Source: Candidatus Makaraimicrobium thalassicum
Lineage (GTDB): Bacteria > Omnitrophota > Gorgyraeia > Tantalellales > Tantalellaceae
Direction: 5' to 3'
Assembly: GCA_003644505.1 (NCBI GenBank)
Contig: QNCM01000006.1
Span: 1 to 53,221, forward strand
Length of the DNA: 53,221 nt
Shown one piece after another: positions 15,839 through 24,646 of this stretch. The position numbers and the translations under genes were made by a program. The notes under the pieces are model-generated. The model was not told the origin of the DNA, searched no databases, and saw only the letters and a program-made list of their open reading frames with translations. How positions within the stretch are numbered: the first letter of the stretch is position 1; each line of letters starts with the position of its first letter.

Positions 15839-15942
15839 TCACTCCCGGAGTGGGCTTATCACACTCCCGGAGTGGGCTTATCACACTCCCGGAGTGGGCT
15901 TATCAGAAGAGCGTTTACGCACTGGACACTCCGGGAGTGAAA
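15839..15942. repeat. Palindromic element with three 22-nt direct repeats
   Basis: The unit cactcccggagtgggcttat (plus ca) occurs three times in tandem, each with the palindromic core CTCCCGGAG. The outer ends, TTCACTCCCGGAGTG on the left and CACTCCGGGAGTGAA on the right (ending at 15942), are inverted copies. The whole forms a folded-back element in the 154-nt gap after feoB. The core resembles the repeat inside bioDA (29175-29253). Confidence 0.85.
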
Positions 15943-15985
15943 TACCTGACAATATGGTCACACAGCCTAAAACAGCCGAAAAACA

Positions 15986-17158
15986 ATGAAAGAACTTGAG
16001 AAATTCGCCGGTATCTGGCATAAGGAACTGACCCGCAGGGATTTTCTCAGGATGTGCCTTGCCGCGGGCATGGGGATGGGCGTGTCTTTATACCTTTTTG
16101 ATGTTCTGTCCAGGTATGAAGCCTATGCCGCGATCGGGGAGAAAAGGGGCATGCGCGAGGCTCTTTTCTATGAAAAAATAGGGGATGAGGCTGTGCGGTG
16201 TTTATTGTGCCCCAACCAGTGCACGCTGAGCAACGGACAGAGGGGCATATGCCGCGTCCGGGAGCCGTTGAAGGGTAAACTCTATACGCTTGTATATGAA
16301 CTGATATGCGCCGTTCACATCGATCCCATAGAGAAAAAGCCGCTGTTTCACGTATTACCGGGCAGCAGGGCGTTCTCGATCGCCACGGCTGGATGCAATT
16401 CGCGCTGCAAATTTTGTCAGAACTGGACCATTTCGCAGAGGGCGCCTGAGGAGACCAGCAACCAGCGGTTAAGCTGCAGTAATGTCACGGCAAGCGCTTC
16501 CAGCAACGGATGTTCTTCCATCGCGTATACATACACGGAACCCGCGGTGTTTTACGAATATGTCCTGGAATCATCCAGGATCGCCGCCGGCAGCGGTATT
16601 CGCAATGTAATCGTCACCGGGGGTAAGATCAACCCCGAACCCCTGAGACGTTTGTGCCGGTTCATAGATGCCGCGAACGTGGACCTTAAAGCCTTTAACG
16701 ACAAATACCTGAGAGAAGTCTGCGCTCAGAAGCTTGAAACTATCCTCCAGACTCTTACTATACTGAAACAGGAAGGCGTCTGGGTTGAGATCACCAATCT
16801 GATAGTCCCCACGCTGAACGACAATATGGATGACATCCGGCGCATGGTGAGGTGGATCGCCCGCAATCTCGGGCCCGAAATTCCTCTTCACTTCTCCAGG
16901 TTCTGGCCGCAGTACAAATTGAGGTCGCTTTATCCGACCCCTGTAGCGACATTAGAACAGGCAAGGGATATTGCCCTGGAGGAAGGGCTTCAGTATGTCT
17001 ATATAGGGAATGTCCCTGAAACCAGGACCGAAAGCACGATCTGCCCGGGCTGCAAAAAGATCGTCATAAAAAGGATCGGGTATAGCGTCCTCGAGAACAA
17101 TATTCTCAACGGGGCGTGTAAATTCTGCGGCCGCAAAATAGCGGGTATCTGGAAGTGA
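15986..17158 (+). CDS. Radical SAM enzyme, AmmeMemoRadiSam type, with a Tat signal
   Basis: A 390-aa protein. The N-terminus has a twin-arginine motif (TRRDFLRM, R17-R18) and a hydrophobic stretch, so it looks exported or membrane-anchored in folded form. A CxxCxxxC-like cluster (residues 72-79) precedes the radical SAM motif C137-x3-C141-x2-C144 (GCNSRCKFCQNW). Two more CxxC pairs near the C-terminus (CPGCKK; CKFCGR) could bind further iron-sulfur or zinc. The second copy at 33851-34864 lacks the Tat region. The system is conserved with AMMECR1 and Memo proteins, but its substrate is not established. The next gene overlaps it by 4 nt. Confidence 0.85.
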   Translation: MKELEKFAGIWHKELTRRDFLRMCLAAGMGMGVSLYLFDVLSRYEAYAAIGEKRGMREALFYEKIGDEAVRCLLCPNQCTLSNGQRGICRVREPLKGKLYTLVYELICAVHIDPIEKKPLFHVLPGSRAFSIATAGCNSRCKFCQNWTISQRAPEETSNQRLSCSNVTASASSNGCSSIAYTYTEPAVFYEYVLESSRIAAGSGIRNVIVTGGKINPEPLRRLCRFIDAANVDLKAFNDKYLREVCAQKLETILQTLTILKQEGVWVEITNLIVPTLNDNMDDIRRMVRWIARNLGPEIPLHFSRFWPQYKLRSLYPTPVATLEQARDIALEEGLQYVYIGNVPETRTESTICPGCKKIVIKRIGYSVLENNILNGACKFCGRKIAGIWK

Positions 17159-19479
17159 GAATGGATTTTAAAAAGGCCATAACTTTCTCAATGGTACTGG
17201 CGGGAGCCTCTGCCATGGCGTCCCAGATAGTTTTTCTGAGAGAGTTCCTGGTGGTGTTTTACGGGAATGAGATATCCATCGGGATCATCTTCGCCAGCTG
17301 GCTTGTCTGGGGAGCGTTCGGCAGCTGGTTCCTGGGCCGCTTTTCCGACCGTATCCATGCAAAGCTCCGTGTGTTCGCGATGTGCCAGCTGGGGCTGTCG
17401 ATCATCTTTCCTGCCACTTTTTTGTTCATCAGATCATCCCGGAAGTTGATGGGGATAACAACCGGCGAGATCATCGGTTATTCCCCGATGATACTGTTGA
17501 CATTCGCGGCATTGAGTTTCTCCTGCGCCGTAATGGGATTCATGTTCAGCCTCGCGTGCCGGATATACCGCGATGTTACCGACGATCCCGCTGGAAGCGT
17601 GGCCAGCGTTTATGTCCTGGAAGCCCTCGGAGCTCTGTCAGGCGGGCTTCTTGTCAGCTATTTCATGATCCGTTATATGTCCCCCTCCGCTATAATTTTT
17701 CTTCTGTCTTTTCTTAATATGTCGGCGTCAGCGGTGATGCAGCAGCATGGAGAGCCCTTCAGGGCGAAAAGGATCTTTTTTCGCTTTACGGCGGCCCTGC
17801 TTGTTCTGGGAACGATAGCGGTATTCGCCGGCGGCGGCCGCTGGTTCAGGCAGTTCTCCCTGGAGCGTCTATGGACGGGTTTTAATGTGCTCGAATCGCG
17901 GAATTCCGTTTATGGCAATATTACGGTCATTGAACGAGGGGAGCAACGCTCATTTTACGAGAACGGTTTACATCTCTACACGGTCCCGGACCGGCTTTCG
18001 GCCGAGGAATCCGTCCATTTCGCTCTTTTGGAAAACGAAAGTCCGGAGACAGTGCTTTTAATAGGCGGCGGCGTCGGCGGTCTTCTCACTGAAATATTAA
18101 AACATCCTGTCAGGAAGATCGATTACGTGGAGCTGGATCCGATGATGATAGATTTGGCGAAAGAGCATCTCGCCGCGGAAGACGCGGCGTCCCTTAGTCG
18201 CCCCGGAGTGAATGTTATCAATGAGGACGGCCGCTTTTTTGTCAAAAAGAGGACCGGGCTGTATGACTGCGTAATAATAAACCTCGGAGATCCCTATACG
18301 GCGCAGCTTAACAGGTTTTATACGGTGGATTTTTTCAGAGAGCTGGACCGGATACTGGAAGAGAGGGCTGTCGTGTTATTCGCGGTTACCTCTTCTGAGA
18401 ATTACATAAGCGGGGAATTGCGGGACTATCTCCGTTCAATATACCTGACCGCCCGCGAAGTCTTTCCGGAAGTTTTTATTATTCCCGGTGACACGGCCTA
18501 TTTTCTTATCTCCAACACGGCGGGAGTTCTGACATATGACAGCGATGTGCTGATGGAACGCATGAGGAGAAGAGGCGTGGACGCCCGGTATGTCCGCGAG
18601 TACTATCTCTTTAACAAACTCTCCAATGAAAGGGTTGAATACGCCAGAAAGACGATCGAGGAAAATGTGGATGTAGAGATAAACAGGGATTTCAGGCCGG
18701 TTTCCTATTATTACGCGACGGTGTTCTGGAGCACGCATTTTGACACTCCTTTTTTCCGGCGGCTGTTGCGTCTGGTTACGCCGGCGAACATATGGCTGGC
18801 AGCGGTGCTCTTTTGCGTTCTGATCCTGTTCTTTTGTGTGTGGAGCGGGAAGAAACGCAGAAAGAGAACGGTCCTTCTGGCCGTCATGACAACCGGGTTC
18901 GCGGAAATAAATTTCCAGATAGCCGTTATACTGTCGTTCCAGGTCATATACGGGTATGTATTCTACAAACTGGGAGTTATCATCACGTCCTTTATGATCG
19001 GGCTGGCTTTTGGGGGATGGATAATGGCCAGGCGCATGCATCGTTTCAAGAATGATATGGCTGTTTTCACGTGGACGCAGCTTGCCGTATGTTTTTATCC
19101 ACTCATCCTGCCGCTTATTTTTCTGTGGATATCGAGAACGCAGTCGAATACGGTTTCGTGGTTCGGGGCGAACCTCATTTTTCCGTTCCTGCCGGTCATC
19201 GCGGGAACGATCGGGGGAATACAGTTTCCCCTTGCTAATAAAATATGCCTTGAGCAGGGGCCGCCGGGGGAGCGCCGTGAATCGCAGGCAGGGCGGGGCG
19301 AAGTAGGCCGTATCGCGGGTCTGAGTTACGGGCTGGACCTTCTGGGGGCTTGCGCGGGGTCTTTTCTTGCCGCGGCGTTCCTTGTTCCTGTTCTGGGCAT
19401 TTTTCAGACCTGTTTTCTGGTGGCCCTGATCAACGTAACGGTACTGGCGATATTGCTTAGACCTTCGGGGGGCAACTAG
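17155..19479 (+). CDS. Polytopic membrane protein with an internal spermidine-synthase-like domain
   Basis: A 774-aa protein. About seven N-terminal membrane helices (residues about 8-230) precede a soluble Rossmann domain (about 245-450) with the S-adenosyl cofactor motif IGGGVGGLLTEILKH and acidic VELDPMMIDLA, as in spermidine synthases. About seven further helices end the protein. Such fused membrane/aminopropyltransferase-like proteins are known, but their substrate is unclear. The start may be GTG 17155, overlapping the radical SAM stop, or ATG 17161. Coupling to a Tat-exported radical SAM protein suggests a joint envelope function (inference). Confidence 0.8.
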   Translation: MRMDFKKAITFSMVLAGASAMASQIVFLREFLVVFYGNEISIGIIFASWLVWGAFGSWFLGRFSDRIHAKLRVFAMCQLGLSIIFPATFLFIRSSRKLMGITTGEIIGYSPMILLTFAALSFSCAVMGFMFSLACRIYRDVTDDPAGSVASVYVLEALGALSGGLLVSYFMIRYMSPSAIIFLLSFLNMSASAVMQQHGEPFRAKRIFFRFTAALLVLGTIAVFAGGGRWFRQFSLERLWTGFNVLESRNSVYGNITVIERGEQRSFYENGLHLYTVPDRLSAEESVHFALLENESPETVLLIGGGVGGLLTEILKHPVRKIDYVELDPMMIDLAKEHLAAEDAASLSRPGVNVINEDGRFFVKKRTGLYDCVIINLGDPYTAQLNRFYTVDFFRELDRILEERAVVLFAVTSSENYISGELRDYLRSIYLTAREVFPEVFIIPGDTAYFLISNTAGVLTYDSDVLMERMRRRGVDARYVREYYLFNKLSNERVEYARKTIEENVDVEINRDFRPVSYYYATVFWSTHFDTPFFRRLLRLVTPANIWLAAVLFCVLILFFCVWSGKKRRKRTVLLAVMTTGFAEINFQIAVILSFQVIYGYVFYKLGVIITSFMIGLAFGGWIMARRMHRFKNDMAVFTWTQLAVCFYPLILPLIFLWISRTQSNTVSWFGANLIFPFLPVIAGTIGGIQFPLANKICLEQGPPGERRESQAGRGEVGRIAGLSYGLDLLGACAGSFLAAAFLVPVLGIFQTCFLVALINVTVLAILLRPSGGN

Positions 19480-19524
19480 ATCGCAGCCCGGGGTATAGTC
19501 GTTCAGGGGGAGCAAATTTGTCTC

Positions 19525-19553
19525 TTGTCTAAAAATGCCATACAATATATAAT
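19525..19553 (+). promoter_or_regulatory. Promoter of the metV-like operon
   Basis: TTGTCT (19525-19530), 17 nt and a perfect TATAAT (19548-19553). The predicted leader is about 60 nt long. Confidence 0.7.
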
Positions 19554-19619
19554 TAAATCCTGACCCTGAATGAAGTGAAGGGGAAGGATCTCCAGATAAG
19601 ATAAATAGAAGGGCGCGTT

Positions 19620-20279
19620 ATGATCATAACCAGGCAGAAACCGTTTTCCGAGATACTTGAACATATAGGGGGCGCTAAAAAGGTCTTTCTTGTCGGATGC
19701 ACGCTCTGTGCTACCGTATGCAAGACAGGAGGCGAAGCGCAATTGAGGGATATGGAAAATGCCCTTCAGAAGGCGGGGAAGACGGTCACGGGATGGGCGG
19801 TCCTGGATCCGGCGTGCAACCTCCTGGAGATCAAGCGGCTTTACCGGAAAAGAAGCGGAGAGATCGATGCGGCGGAGGTCATTTTGAGCCTTGCCTGCGG
19901 CGGAGGAACTCAGGCGATAGTCGAGATTATCGGGGAAAAGCAAGTTTTGCCGGGGAATAACACCCTTTTTCAGGGTGAGATAACAAAACTGACCTTAAAA
20001 GAAGCGCAGTTTGACCAAAAATGCTCATTATGCGGAGATTGCATCCTGGACGAGACCGGCGGCATCTGTCCGGTGACCCGCTGCCCGAAGTCCCTGATGA
20101 ACGGTCCATGCGGGGGAGCGAAAGACGGAAAGTGCGAGGTCAATAACGATCTGGACTGCGTGTGGATCCTTATATACAACCGGTTGAAAAAATTCGGCCG
20201 TTTGAATGAAATGAAAAAGATCCGGGTCCCAAGGGACTACAGCAGGAATAAAAATCCCCAGGACCTTATCATAAAATGA
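19620..20279 (+). CDS. MetV-like protein (methylenetetrahydrofolate reductase C-terminal domain family)
   Basis: A 219-aa cysteine-rich protein of the MTHFR_C/MetV type. Cysteine clusters lie in GCTLCATVCKTGG near the N-terminus and in CSLCGDC...CPVTRCPK...NGPCGG in the C-terminal part. In acetogens MetV partners MetF and carries metal or iron-sulfur centres in the methyl branch of the Wood-Ljungdahl pathway. No metF is in the window, so its partner must lie elsewhere or its job differs. The stop codon overlaps the next start (ATGA). Confidence 0.75.
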   Translation: MIITRQKPFSEILEHIGGAKKVFLVGCTLCATVCKTGGEAQLRDMENALQKAGKTVTGWAVLDPACNLLEIKRLYRKRSGEIDAAEVILSLACGGGTQAIVEIIGEKQVLPGNNTLFQGEITKLTLKEAQFDQKCSLCGDCILDETGGICPVTRCPKSLMNGPCGGAKDGKCEVNNDLDCVWILIYNRLKKFGRLNEMKKIRVPRDYSRNKNPQDLIIK

Positions 20280-20941
20280 GTTTTGGCCACATAAAACAGA
20301 ACGTTGAGAGAATCCTGGAAGAGATCCCGGATGATGTGGAGCTTGTGGCTGCCGCGAAAACAAGAACACATGAGGAGATACGCGAAGCCATTGAGGGGGG
20401 CGTAAAGATCATCGGGGAGAATTACGTCCAGGAAGCAATGGGGGCTTTCGCCGCCATCGGCCGCGCGGCAAAATGGCATTTCATCGGGCATCTGCAAAAG
20501 AATAAAGCGAAAAAGGCAGTTGAGGTATTTGATATCATAGAGACAGTCAGTTCCGCGGATCTGGCGGAAGAGATCGACAGGAGAAGCAGGGCAGCGGGCA
20601 AGGTAATGCCGGTGCTGATCGAGATCAACAGCGGCAGGGAGCCTCAGAAGTTCGGCGTTTTCCCTGAACAGGCGTTCGAACTGGTCGAGGTCATAGCCGG
20701 ATTTTCGAATGTAAAGCTCGCGGGCCTGATGACAATGGGGCCGTTTTCCGGTGATCCGGAAGACGCCCGCCCTTATTTTGTCGAGACAAGAAAAATTTTC
20801 GAAAAGATCAAGGCTAAAGGTCTGCCCGGTGTGGAGATGAGGTATCTTTCCATGGGCATGACGAATTCCTACATGGTCGCGATAGAGGAAGGCGCGAACA
20901 TAATAAGGGTCGGCACGAAGATATTCGGAGAAAGGGGATAA
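20276..20941 (+). CDS. YggS/PLPBP-family pyridoxal-phosphate homeostasis protein
   Basis: A 221-aa single-domain TIM-barrel protein of usual length. The PLP lysine lies in AAAKTRTHEEI; IGENYVQEA, WHFIGHLQKNK, LMTMGPF and LSMGMTNSY are typical family blocks. It binds PLP and buffers B6 levels and amino-acid metabolism rather than catalysing a known reaction. Co-translation with the metV-like gene is likely. Confidence 0.93.
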   Translation: MSFGHIKQNVERILEEIPDDVELVAAAKTRTHEEIREAIEGGVKIIGENYVQEAMGAFAAIGRAAKWHFIGHLQKNKAKKAVEVFDIIETVSSADLAEEIDRRSRAAGKVMPVLIEINSGREPQKFGVFPEQAFELVEVIAGFSNVKLAGLMTMGPFSGDPEDARPYFVETRKIFEKIKAKGLPGVEMRYLSMGMTNSYMVAIEEGANIIRVGTKIFGERG

Positions 20942-20995
20942 AAACGAAACAGTTCAACTTTCCAAAAAAATTTAATATTAGGGATGGGAAACGCG

Positions 20996-21706
20996 ATGTA
21001 TGCCAAAGTTTTATATGATAACGAAGCGAAAAGAGGGCTCCTTTCGGGATGGGGGTTCTCCTGTCTGCTCGGCAGCAAGATCCTCTTTGACACCGGGGAA
21101 GCTTCAGCCTCCCTTATGGAGAATATGGACCGTATGATGGTTTCCATATCGGACCTGGAGGGCGTGGTCATCTCGCACGATCATTGGGACCATACCGGGG
21201 GTTTGTGGGAGATCCTGAAAAGAAAAAAGGGACTTAAAGTTTACGCGTGCCCTTCATTCAGCGAAACCTTTAAAAAGTGTGTCAAAGAGTCAGGCGGAAA
21301 ACTTGTTTTTGTGGATAGGCCCATGGAGATCGCCGATAACATTCTCGTGACGGGAGAAATAAGGGGCGAATACAAGGGCGAAATTATACCCGAACAGGCA
21401 CTGGTTGTAAAGGGGGATAAAGGAGTTTCTGTTATAACCGGATGCGCGCATCCCGGCATCGTAAATATGCTGGGATATATCAGGGACAAGTTGAAGGTCA
21501 AGAAACTGTATATGGTTTTTGGGGGATTCCATCTTGACACCATGGATAGAGAGACGATTGACAGGATCATTTCCGATTTTAAGGCAATGAGTGTGGAAAA
21601 AACAGGGCCGACACATTGTTCCGGAGGAAAAGCAAGAAGGATGTTCAGCAGCAGGTATCACGGCAACTTTGTCGCCGTCAAGGCCGGCCATATCATACAT
21701 CTTTAA
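20996..21706 (+). CDS. MBL-fold metallo-hydrolase
   Basis: A 236-aa metallo-beta-lactamase-fold protein with the metal motif SHDHWDHTGG and a later metal histidine in TGCAHPGIVN. It resembles the subgroup annotated as 7,8-dihydropterin-6-methyl-4-(beta-D-ribofuranosyl)aminobenzene 5'-phosphate synthase, although that name is probably not specific. ATG 20996 is chosen because GGGA sits at suitable distance; ATG 20984 is the other option. The C-terminal GPTHCSGGKA stretch fits the family. Confidence 0.82.
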   Translation: MYAKVLYDNEAKRGLLSGWGFSCLLGSKILFDTGEASASLMENMDRMMVSISDLEGVVISHDHWDHTGGLWEILKRKKGLKVYACPSFSETFKKCVKESGGKLVFVDRPMEIADNILVTGEIRGEYKGEIIPEQALVVKGDKGVSVITGCAHPGIVNMLGYIRDKLKVKKLYMVFGGFHLDTMDRETIDRIISDFKAMSVEKTGPTHCSGGKARRMFSSRYHGNFVAVKAGHIIHL

Positions 21707-21735
21707 AATCGGGCGGGGGCAACCCCAAAAAGCAG

Positions 21736-21753
21736 CCGGGGTTTTAACCCCGG
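21736..21753. repeat. Perfect GC-rich palindrome in the trxB leader
   Basis: CCGGGGTTTTAACCCCGG is self-complementary over 18 bases. It lies in the 65-nt gap before trxB, with further G and C runs on both sides. It could form a short hairpin in the mRNA; there is no T-run after it. Confidence 0.7.
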
Positions 21754-21771
21754 GGGAAAGGGGACGGCGCT

Positions 21772-22746
21772 TTGAACATGCAGCAGGATAAAAATTTACC
21801 GGCAGAGGCATACGATATTGTCATAATAGGAGGCGGCCCGGCGGGGTTGACAGCAGGCCTTTACGCGGCGAGGGGCCGCATGAACGCGCTTCTTGTGGAG
21901 AGCCTTACTGTCGTGGGACAGGCGACGATGACGGAAATAATCGAGAACTACCCGGGTATAGAAAAGACCACCGGCCTTGAATTCATAAACGCGTGCAAGA
22001 AACAGGCCGCATCCTGCGGCCTGAAATACCGCCAGGGGACAGTAACGGAAATTTCCCGCTGCGATGAGGGAGACATGCCCGTATGGCGGATCAGGGATGA
22101 CAACGGCACGTGCGAGACCCTTTCAGTGATCATTGCCAGTGGCGCCAGGCCCCGCAAATTACAGGTTCCCGGGGAGGAAGAGTTTTTGGGAAAAGGCGTC
22201 TCTTACTGCGCGACATGCGACGCGGCTTTTTTCCGCAAAAAAGATATCGTTGTTATCGGCGGAGGCGACGCCGCGGTTGAAGAGGCCTTATTTTTGACCC
22301 GTTTCGGAAAAAAAGTGACCCTTATACACCGCAGGAACCGTTTACGCGCGGCTAATATCCTGCAGGAACGCCTGCTCGCTAACGAGAAGATGGCGTTTGT
22401 ATGGGATTCCGTCGTTGAAGACATCGCGGGCGGTGATAAAGTGGAAAAAGTCAGGGTCAGGAACCTTAAGACAGAGGATGTGACTGACATTTTCTGTGAC
22501 GGCGTGTTCATCTTTGCCGGCTGGGAACCCAACACGGATTTCCTTAAAGGCATGGTGCGACTGGACGAAAAAGGCCATATTATCACGGATGACGGGATGG
22601 AGACGTCCCAGAAAGGGGTGTTCGCCGGCGGGGATTGCCGCAGCAAAAAACTGCATCAAATAGTCACTGCCTGTGGGGACGGCGCGACAGCCGCGTTTTC
22701 CGCCCAGCGTTACGTTGAGGAGCTTAAAGGCACTGCATATAAATAA
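21772..22746 (+). CDS. trxB: Thioredoxin reductase
   Basis: A 324-aa FAD/NADPH enzyme that reduces thioredoxin. An FAD-binding GGGPAG motif is near residue 20. The redox disulfide is C146-A-T-C149 (YCATCDAAFF), the NADPH motif GGGDAA follows, and GGDCRSK lies near the C-terminus, all as in bacterial TrxB. TTG 21772 has AAGGGG at plausible distance; ATG 21778 is the alternative. ilvD starts 11 nt after its stop, so they are probably one transcript. Confidence 0.94.
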   Translation: MNMQQDKNLPAEAYDIVIIGGGPAGLTAGLYAARGRMNALLVESLTVVGQATMTEIIENYPGIEKTTGLEFINACKKQAASCGLKYRQGTVTEISRCDEGDMPVWRIRDDNGTCETLSVIIASGARPRKLQVPGEEEFLGKGVSYCATCDAAFFRKKDIVVIGGGDAAVEEALFLTRFGKKVTLIHRRNRLRAANILQERLLANEKMAFVWDSVVEDIAGGDKVEKVRVRNLKTEDVTDIFCDGVFIFAGWEPNTDFLKGMVRLDEKGHIITDDGMETSQKGVFAGGDCRSKKLHQIVTACGDGATAAFSAQRYVEELKGTAYK

Positions 22747-22757
22747 GGAGGGATTAA

Positions 22758-24422
22758 ATGCGTTCGGATCAGATGAAAAAAGGCATTGAGAGAGCGCCGC
22801 ATCGTTCTCTTTTAAAAGCGCTGACCTATACCGATGAGGAATTAAACAGGCCTATCATCGGTATAGCCAATTCAGCCAATGAGGTCATCCCCGGCCATAA
22901 GCACCTTGGGGACATAGCTGAAGCGGTCAAAGCAGGGGTCAGGATGGCCGGAGGCACACCCATGGAGTTCAGCACCATAGGCGTATGTGACGGTATTGCG
23001 ATGGGACACAGAGGCATGAAATATTCTCTTCCGTCACGGGAGCTTATTGCCGATTCTGTTGAGATAATGGGAACGGCATATCCCCTGGACGGGATCGTCA
23101 GTGTCTGCGATTGTGATAAAATAGTGCCGGGCATGATGATGGCCATGCTCAGGCTGAATATTCCTGCCATTCTTGTAAGCGGCGGGCCGATGCTGGCAGG
23201 CCGCATAGACAGCCGGGCCATTGATCTTATCACTGTTTTTGAAGGAGTGGGCGCGCGCGCTTCGAACAAGATGAGTGACGAAGCGTTGCGGCAGCTTGAG
23301 AACGAAGCATGTCCCGGATGCGGGTCGTGTTCCGGTATGTTTACCGCTAATTCCATGAACTGTCTGAGCGAAGCGCTCGGGCTAAGCCTGCCCGGGAACG
23401 GAACGGTCCCGGCAGTCATGGCGAAAAGACTGCGCCTGGCGAAGACCAGCGGCATGAAGATCATGGAGCTTGTGGCCAAAGACATCAAGCCGCGGGATAT
23501 AGCTACCGGCAAGGCTTTTGAGAACGCTATTGCCGTGGAAATGGCGCTGGGCAGTTCCACCAATACGGTTCTTCATCTCCCGGCCATTGCAAATGAAGCG
23601 GGCATAAAACTGGGCCTTAACCTCTTCAATGAAATAAGTGAACGCACGCCTAATCTATGCCGCATCTCGCCGGCGGGGGAGCAGCATCTTGAAGATCTGG
23701 ACGCTGCAGGAGGCATACCGGCTGTGATGTCGGAACTGAACAAAAAAGGCCTTTTACACACGCAACTTATTACGGCCACAGGAGTGACGGTAAAAGAGAA
23801 CATCCGCGCTGCCCGTAATCTTGATCCGAAGGTGATACATCCGATAGATTCACCCTATTCGCCGGACGGAGGTCTGAGTATTTTGTTCGGAAATCTCGCT
23901 CCTGACGGAGCGGTCGTCAAGAAGTCGGCTGTTGATAAAAGCATGTTTGTCCATGAGGGTCCGGCCCGGGTTTTTGATTCGGAAGAAGAGGCCATGAAAG
24001 CCATAATGGGCCGAAAGATAAAGAAAGGTGATGTGGTCGTTATCCGTTATGAAGGGCCTAAAGGCGGGCCGGGAATGAGAGAAATGCTGGGGCCGACCTC
24101 CGCTATTGCGGGAGTCGGGCTGGACAGGGATACCGCGCTTATCACCGACGGACGGTTTTCCGGCGGCACACGGGGGGCCGCGATCGGACATGTTTCGCCC
24201 GAGGCTCAGGAAGGCGGTGTAATAGCTGTAGTTAAAGAGGGAGACAGGATACGCATAGACATACCTGGCAAATCTCTGGAACTTCTGGTGGACAGGGAAG
24301 AGATAGAAAAACGGCTGGCGAAATGGCAGCGTCCCGATTACAAGGTAAAAGAAGGGTATCTTTACAGGTATGCCAGGGAAGTGACATCAGCCTCGACCGG
24401 AGCTGTGTTTAAAAAGGATTGA
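22758..24422 (+). CDS. ilvD: Dihydroxy-acid dehydratase
   Basis: A 554-aa iron-sulfur enzyme that turns 2,3-dihydroxy-3-methylbutanoate or -pentanoate into the 2-oxo acid, the third step of Val/Ile synthesis. The cluster cysteines lie in VSVCDCDK and [10 protein letters not shown], and the GRFSGGTRG stretch is near the C-terminus. Length is normal. A very good ribosome-binding site (AAGGAGG) precedes ATG 22758. No other ilv gene is nearby. Confidence 0.97.
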   Translation: MRSDQMKKGIERAPHRSLLKALTYTDEELNRPIIGIANSANEVIPGHKHLGDIAEAVKAGVRMAGGTPMEFSTIGVCDGIAMGHRGMKYSLPSRELIADSVEIMGTAYPLDGIVSVCDCDKIVPGMMMAMLRLNIPAILVSGGPMLAGRIDSRAIDLITVFEGVGARASNKMSDEALRQLENEACPGCGSCSGMFTANSMNCLSEALGLSLPGNGTVPAVMAKRLRLAKTSGMKIMELVAKDIKPRDIATGKAFENAIAVEMALGSSTNTVLHLPAIANEAGIKLGLNLFNEISERTPNLCRISPAGEQHLEDLDAAGGIPAVMSELNKKGLLHTQLITATGVTVKENIRAARNLDPKVIHPIDSPYSPDGGLSILFGNLAPDGAVVKKSAVDKSMFVHEGPARVFDSEEEAMKAIMGRKIKKGDVVVIRYEGPKGGPGMREMLGPTSAIAGVGLDRDTALITDGRFSGGTRGAAIGHVSPEAQEGGVIAVVKEGDRIRIDIPGKSLELLVDREEIEKRLAKWQRPDYKVKEGYLYRYAREVTSASTGAVFKKD

Positions 24423-24447
24423 TATTTTTGTTTTACAAGACGGCCGC

Positions 24448-24508
24448 AGGGCACACCTCTGGCGTCGAACAAACTGTCGTTAATTGTTCTCTGCCAGAGG
24501 TGTGCCCT
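24448..24508. repeat. Hairpin A: 16-bp inverted repeat with a 29-nt loop
   Basis: Arms 24448-24463 and 24493-24508 are exact inverted repeats. The loop holds 24466-24489, which is complementary to the loop of hairpin B at 24582-24605. It follows ilvD by 25 bases; no T-run suggests a terminator. Confidence 0.9.
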
Positions 24509-24559
24509 GTGGAATAACCTGAAAGTTAATCTGTTCACATTTTAATGATTTAGCGCAGC

Positions 24560-24625
24560 TGAGTATGGGCCTTCCGGCAACGAACGATTAACGACAGTTT
24601 GTTCGTGCCGGAAGGCCTATACTCA
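24560..24625. repeat. Hairpin B: 20-bp inverted repeat with a loop complementary to hairpin A
   Basis: Arms 24560-24579 and 24606-24625 pair with one G-T wobble. Loop bases 24587-24605 are the exact reverse complement of 24466-24484 in hairpin A, and a wobble plus four more pairs extend the match to 24582/24489. The stem ends 21 bases before the Nudix start codon and could overlap its 5' leader. Confidence 0.9.
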
Positions 24626-24646
24626 TACGTAGGTATTATAAAAAAT

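Noticed and set aside
15839-15942. CRISPR-like array after feoB
   Set aside because: The three 22-nt units are directly adjacent without spacers, and the ends are inverted copies.
18436-19545. 369-codon minus-strand ORF
   Set aside because: Composition is biased (Arg, Gln, Pro) with no recognisable domain, and it lies opposite the well-supported membrane/aminopropyltransferase-like gene.
24618-24623. TATACT in hairpin B as a promoter for the Nudix gene
   Set aside because: The only -35-like box (TTGTTC at 24599-24604) is 13 nt away, too close for a sigma70 promoter.
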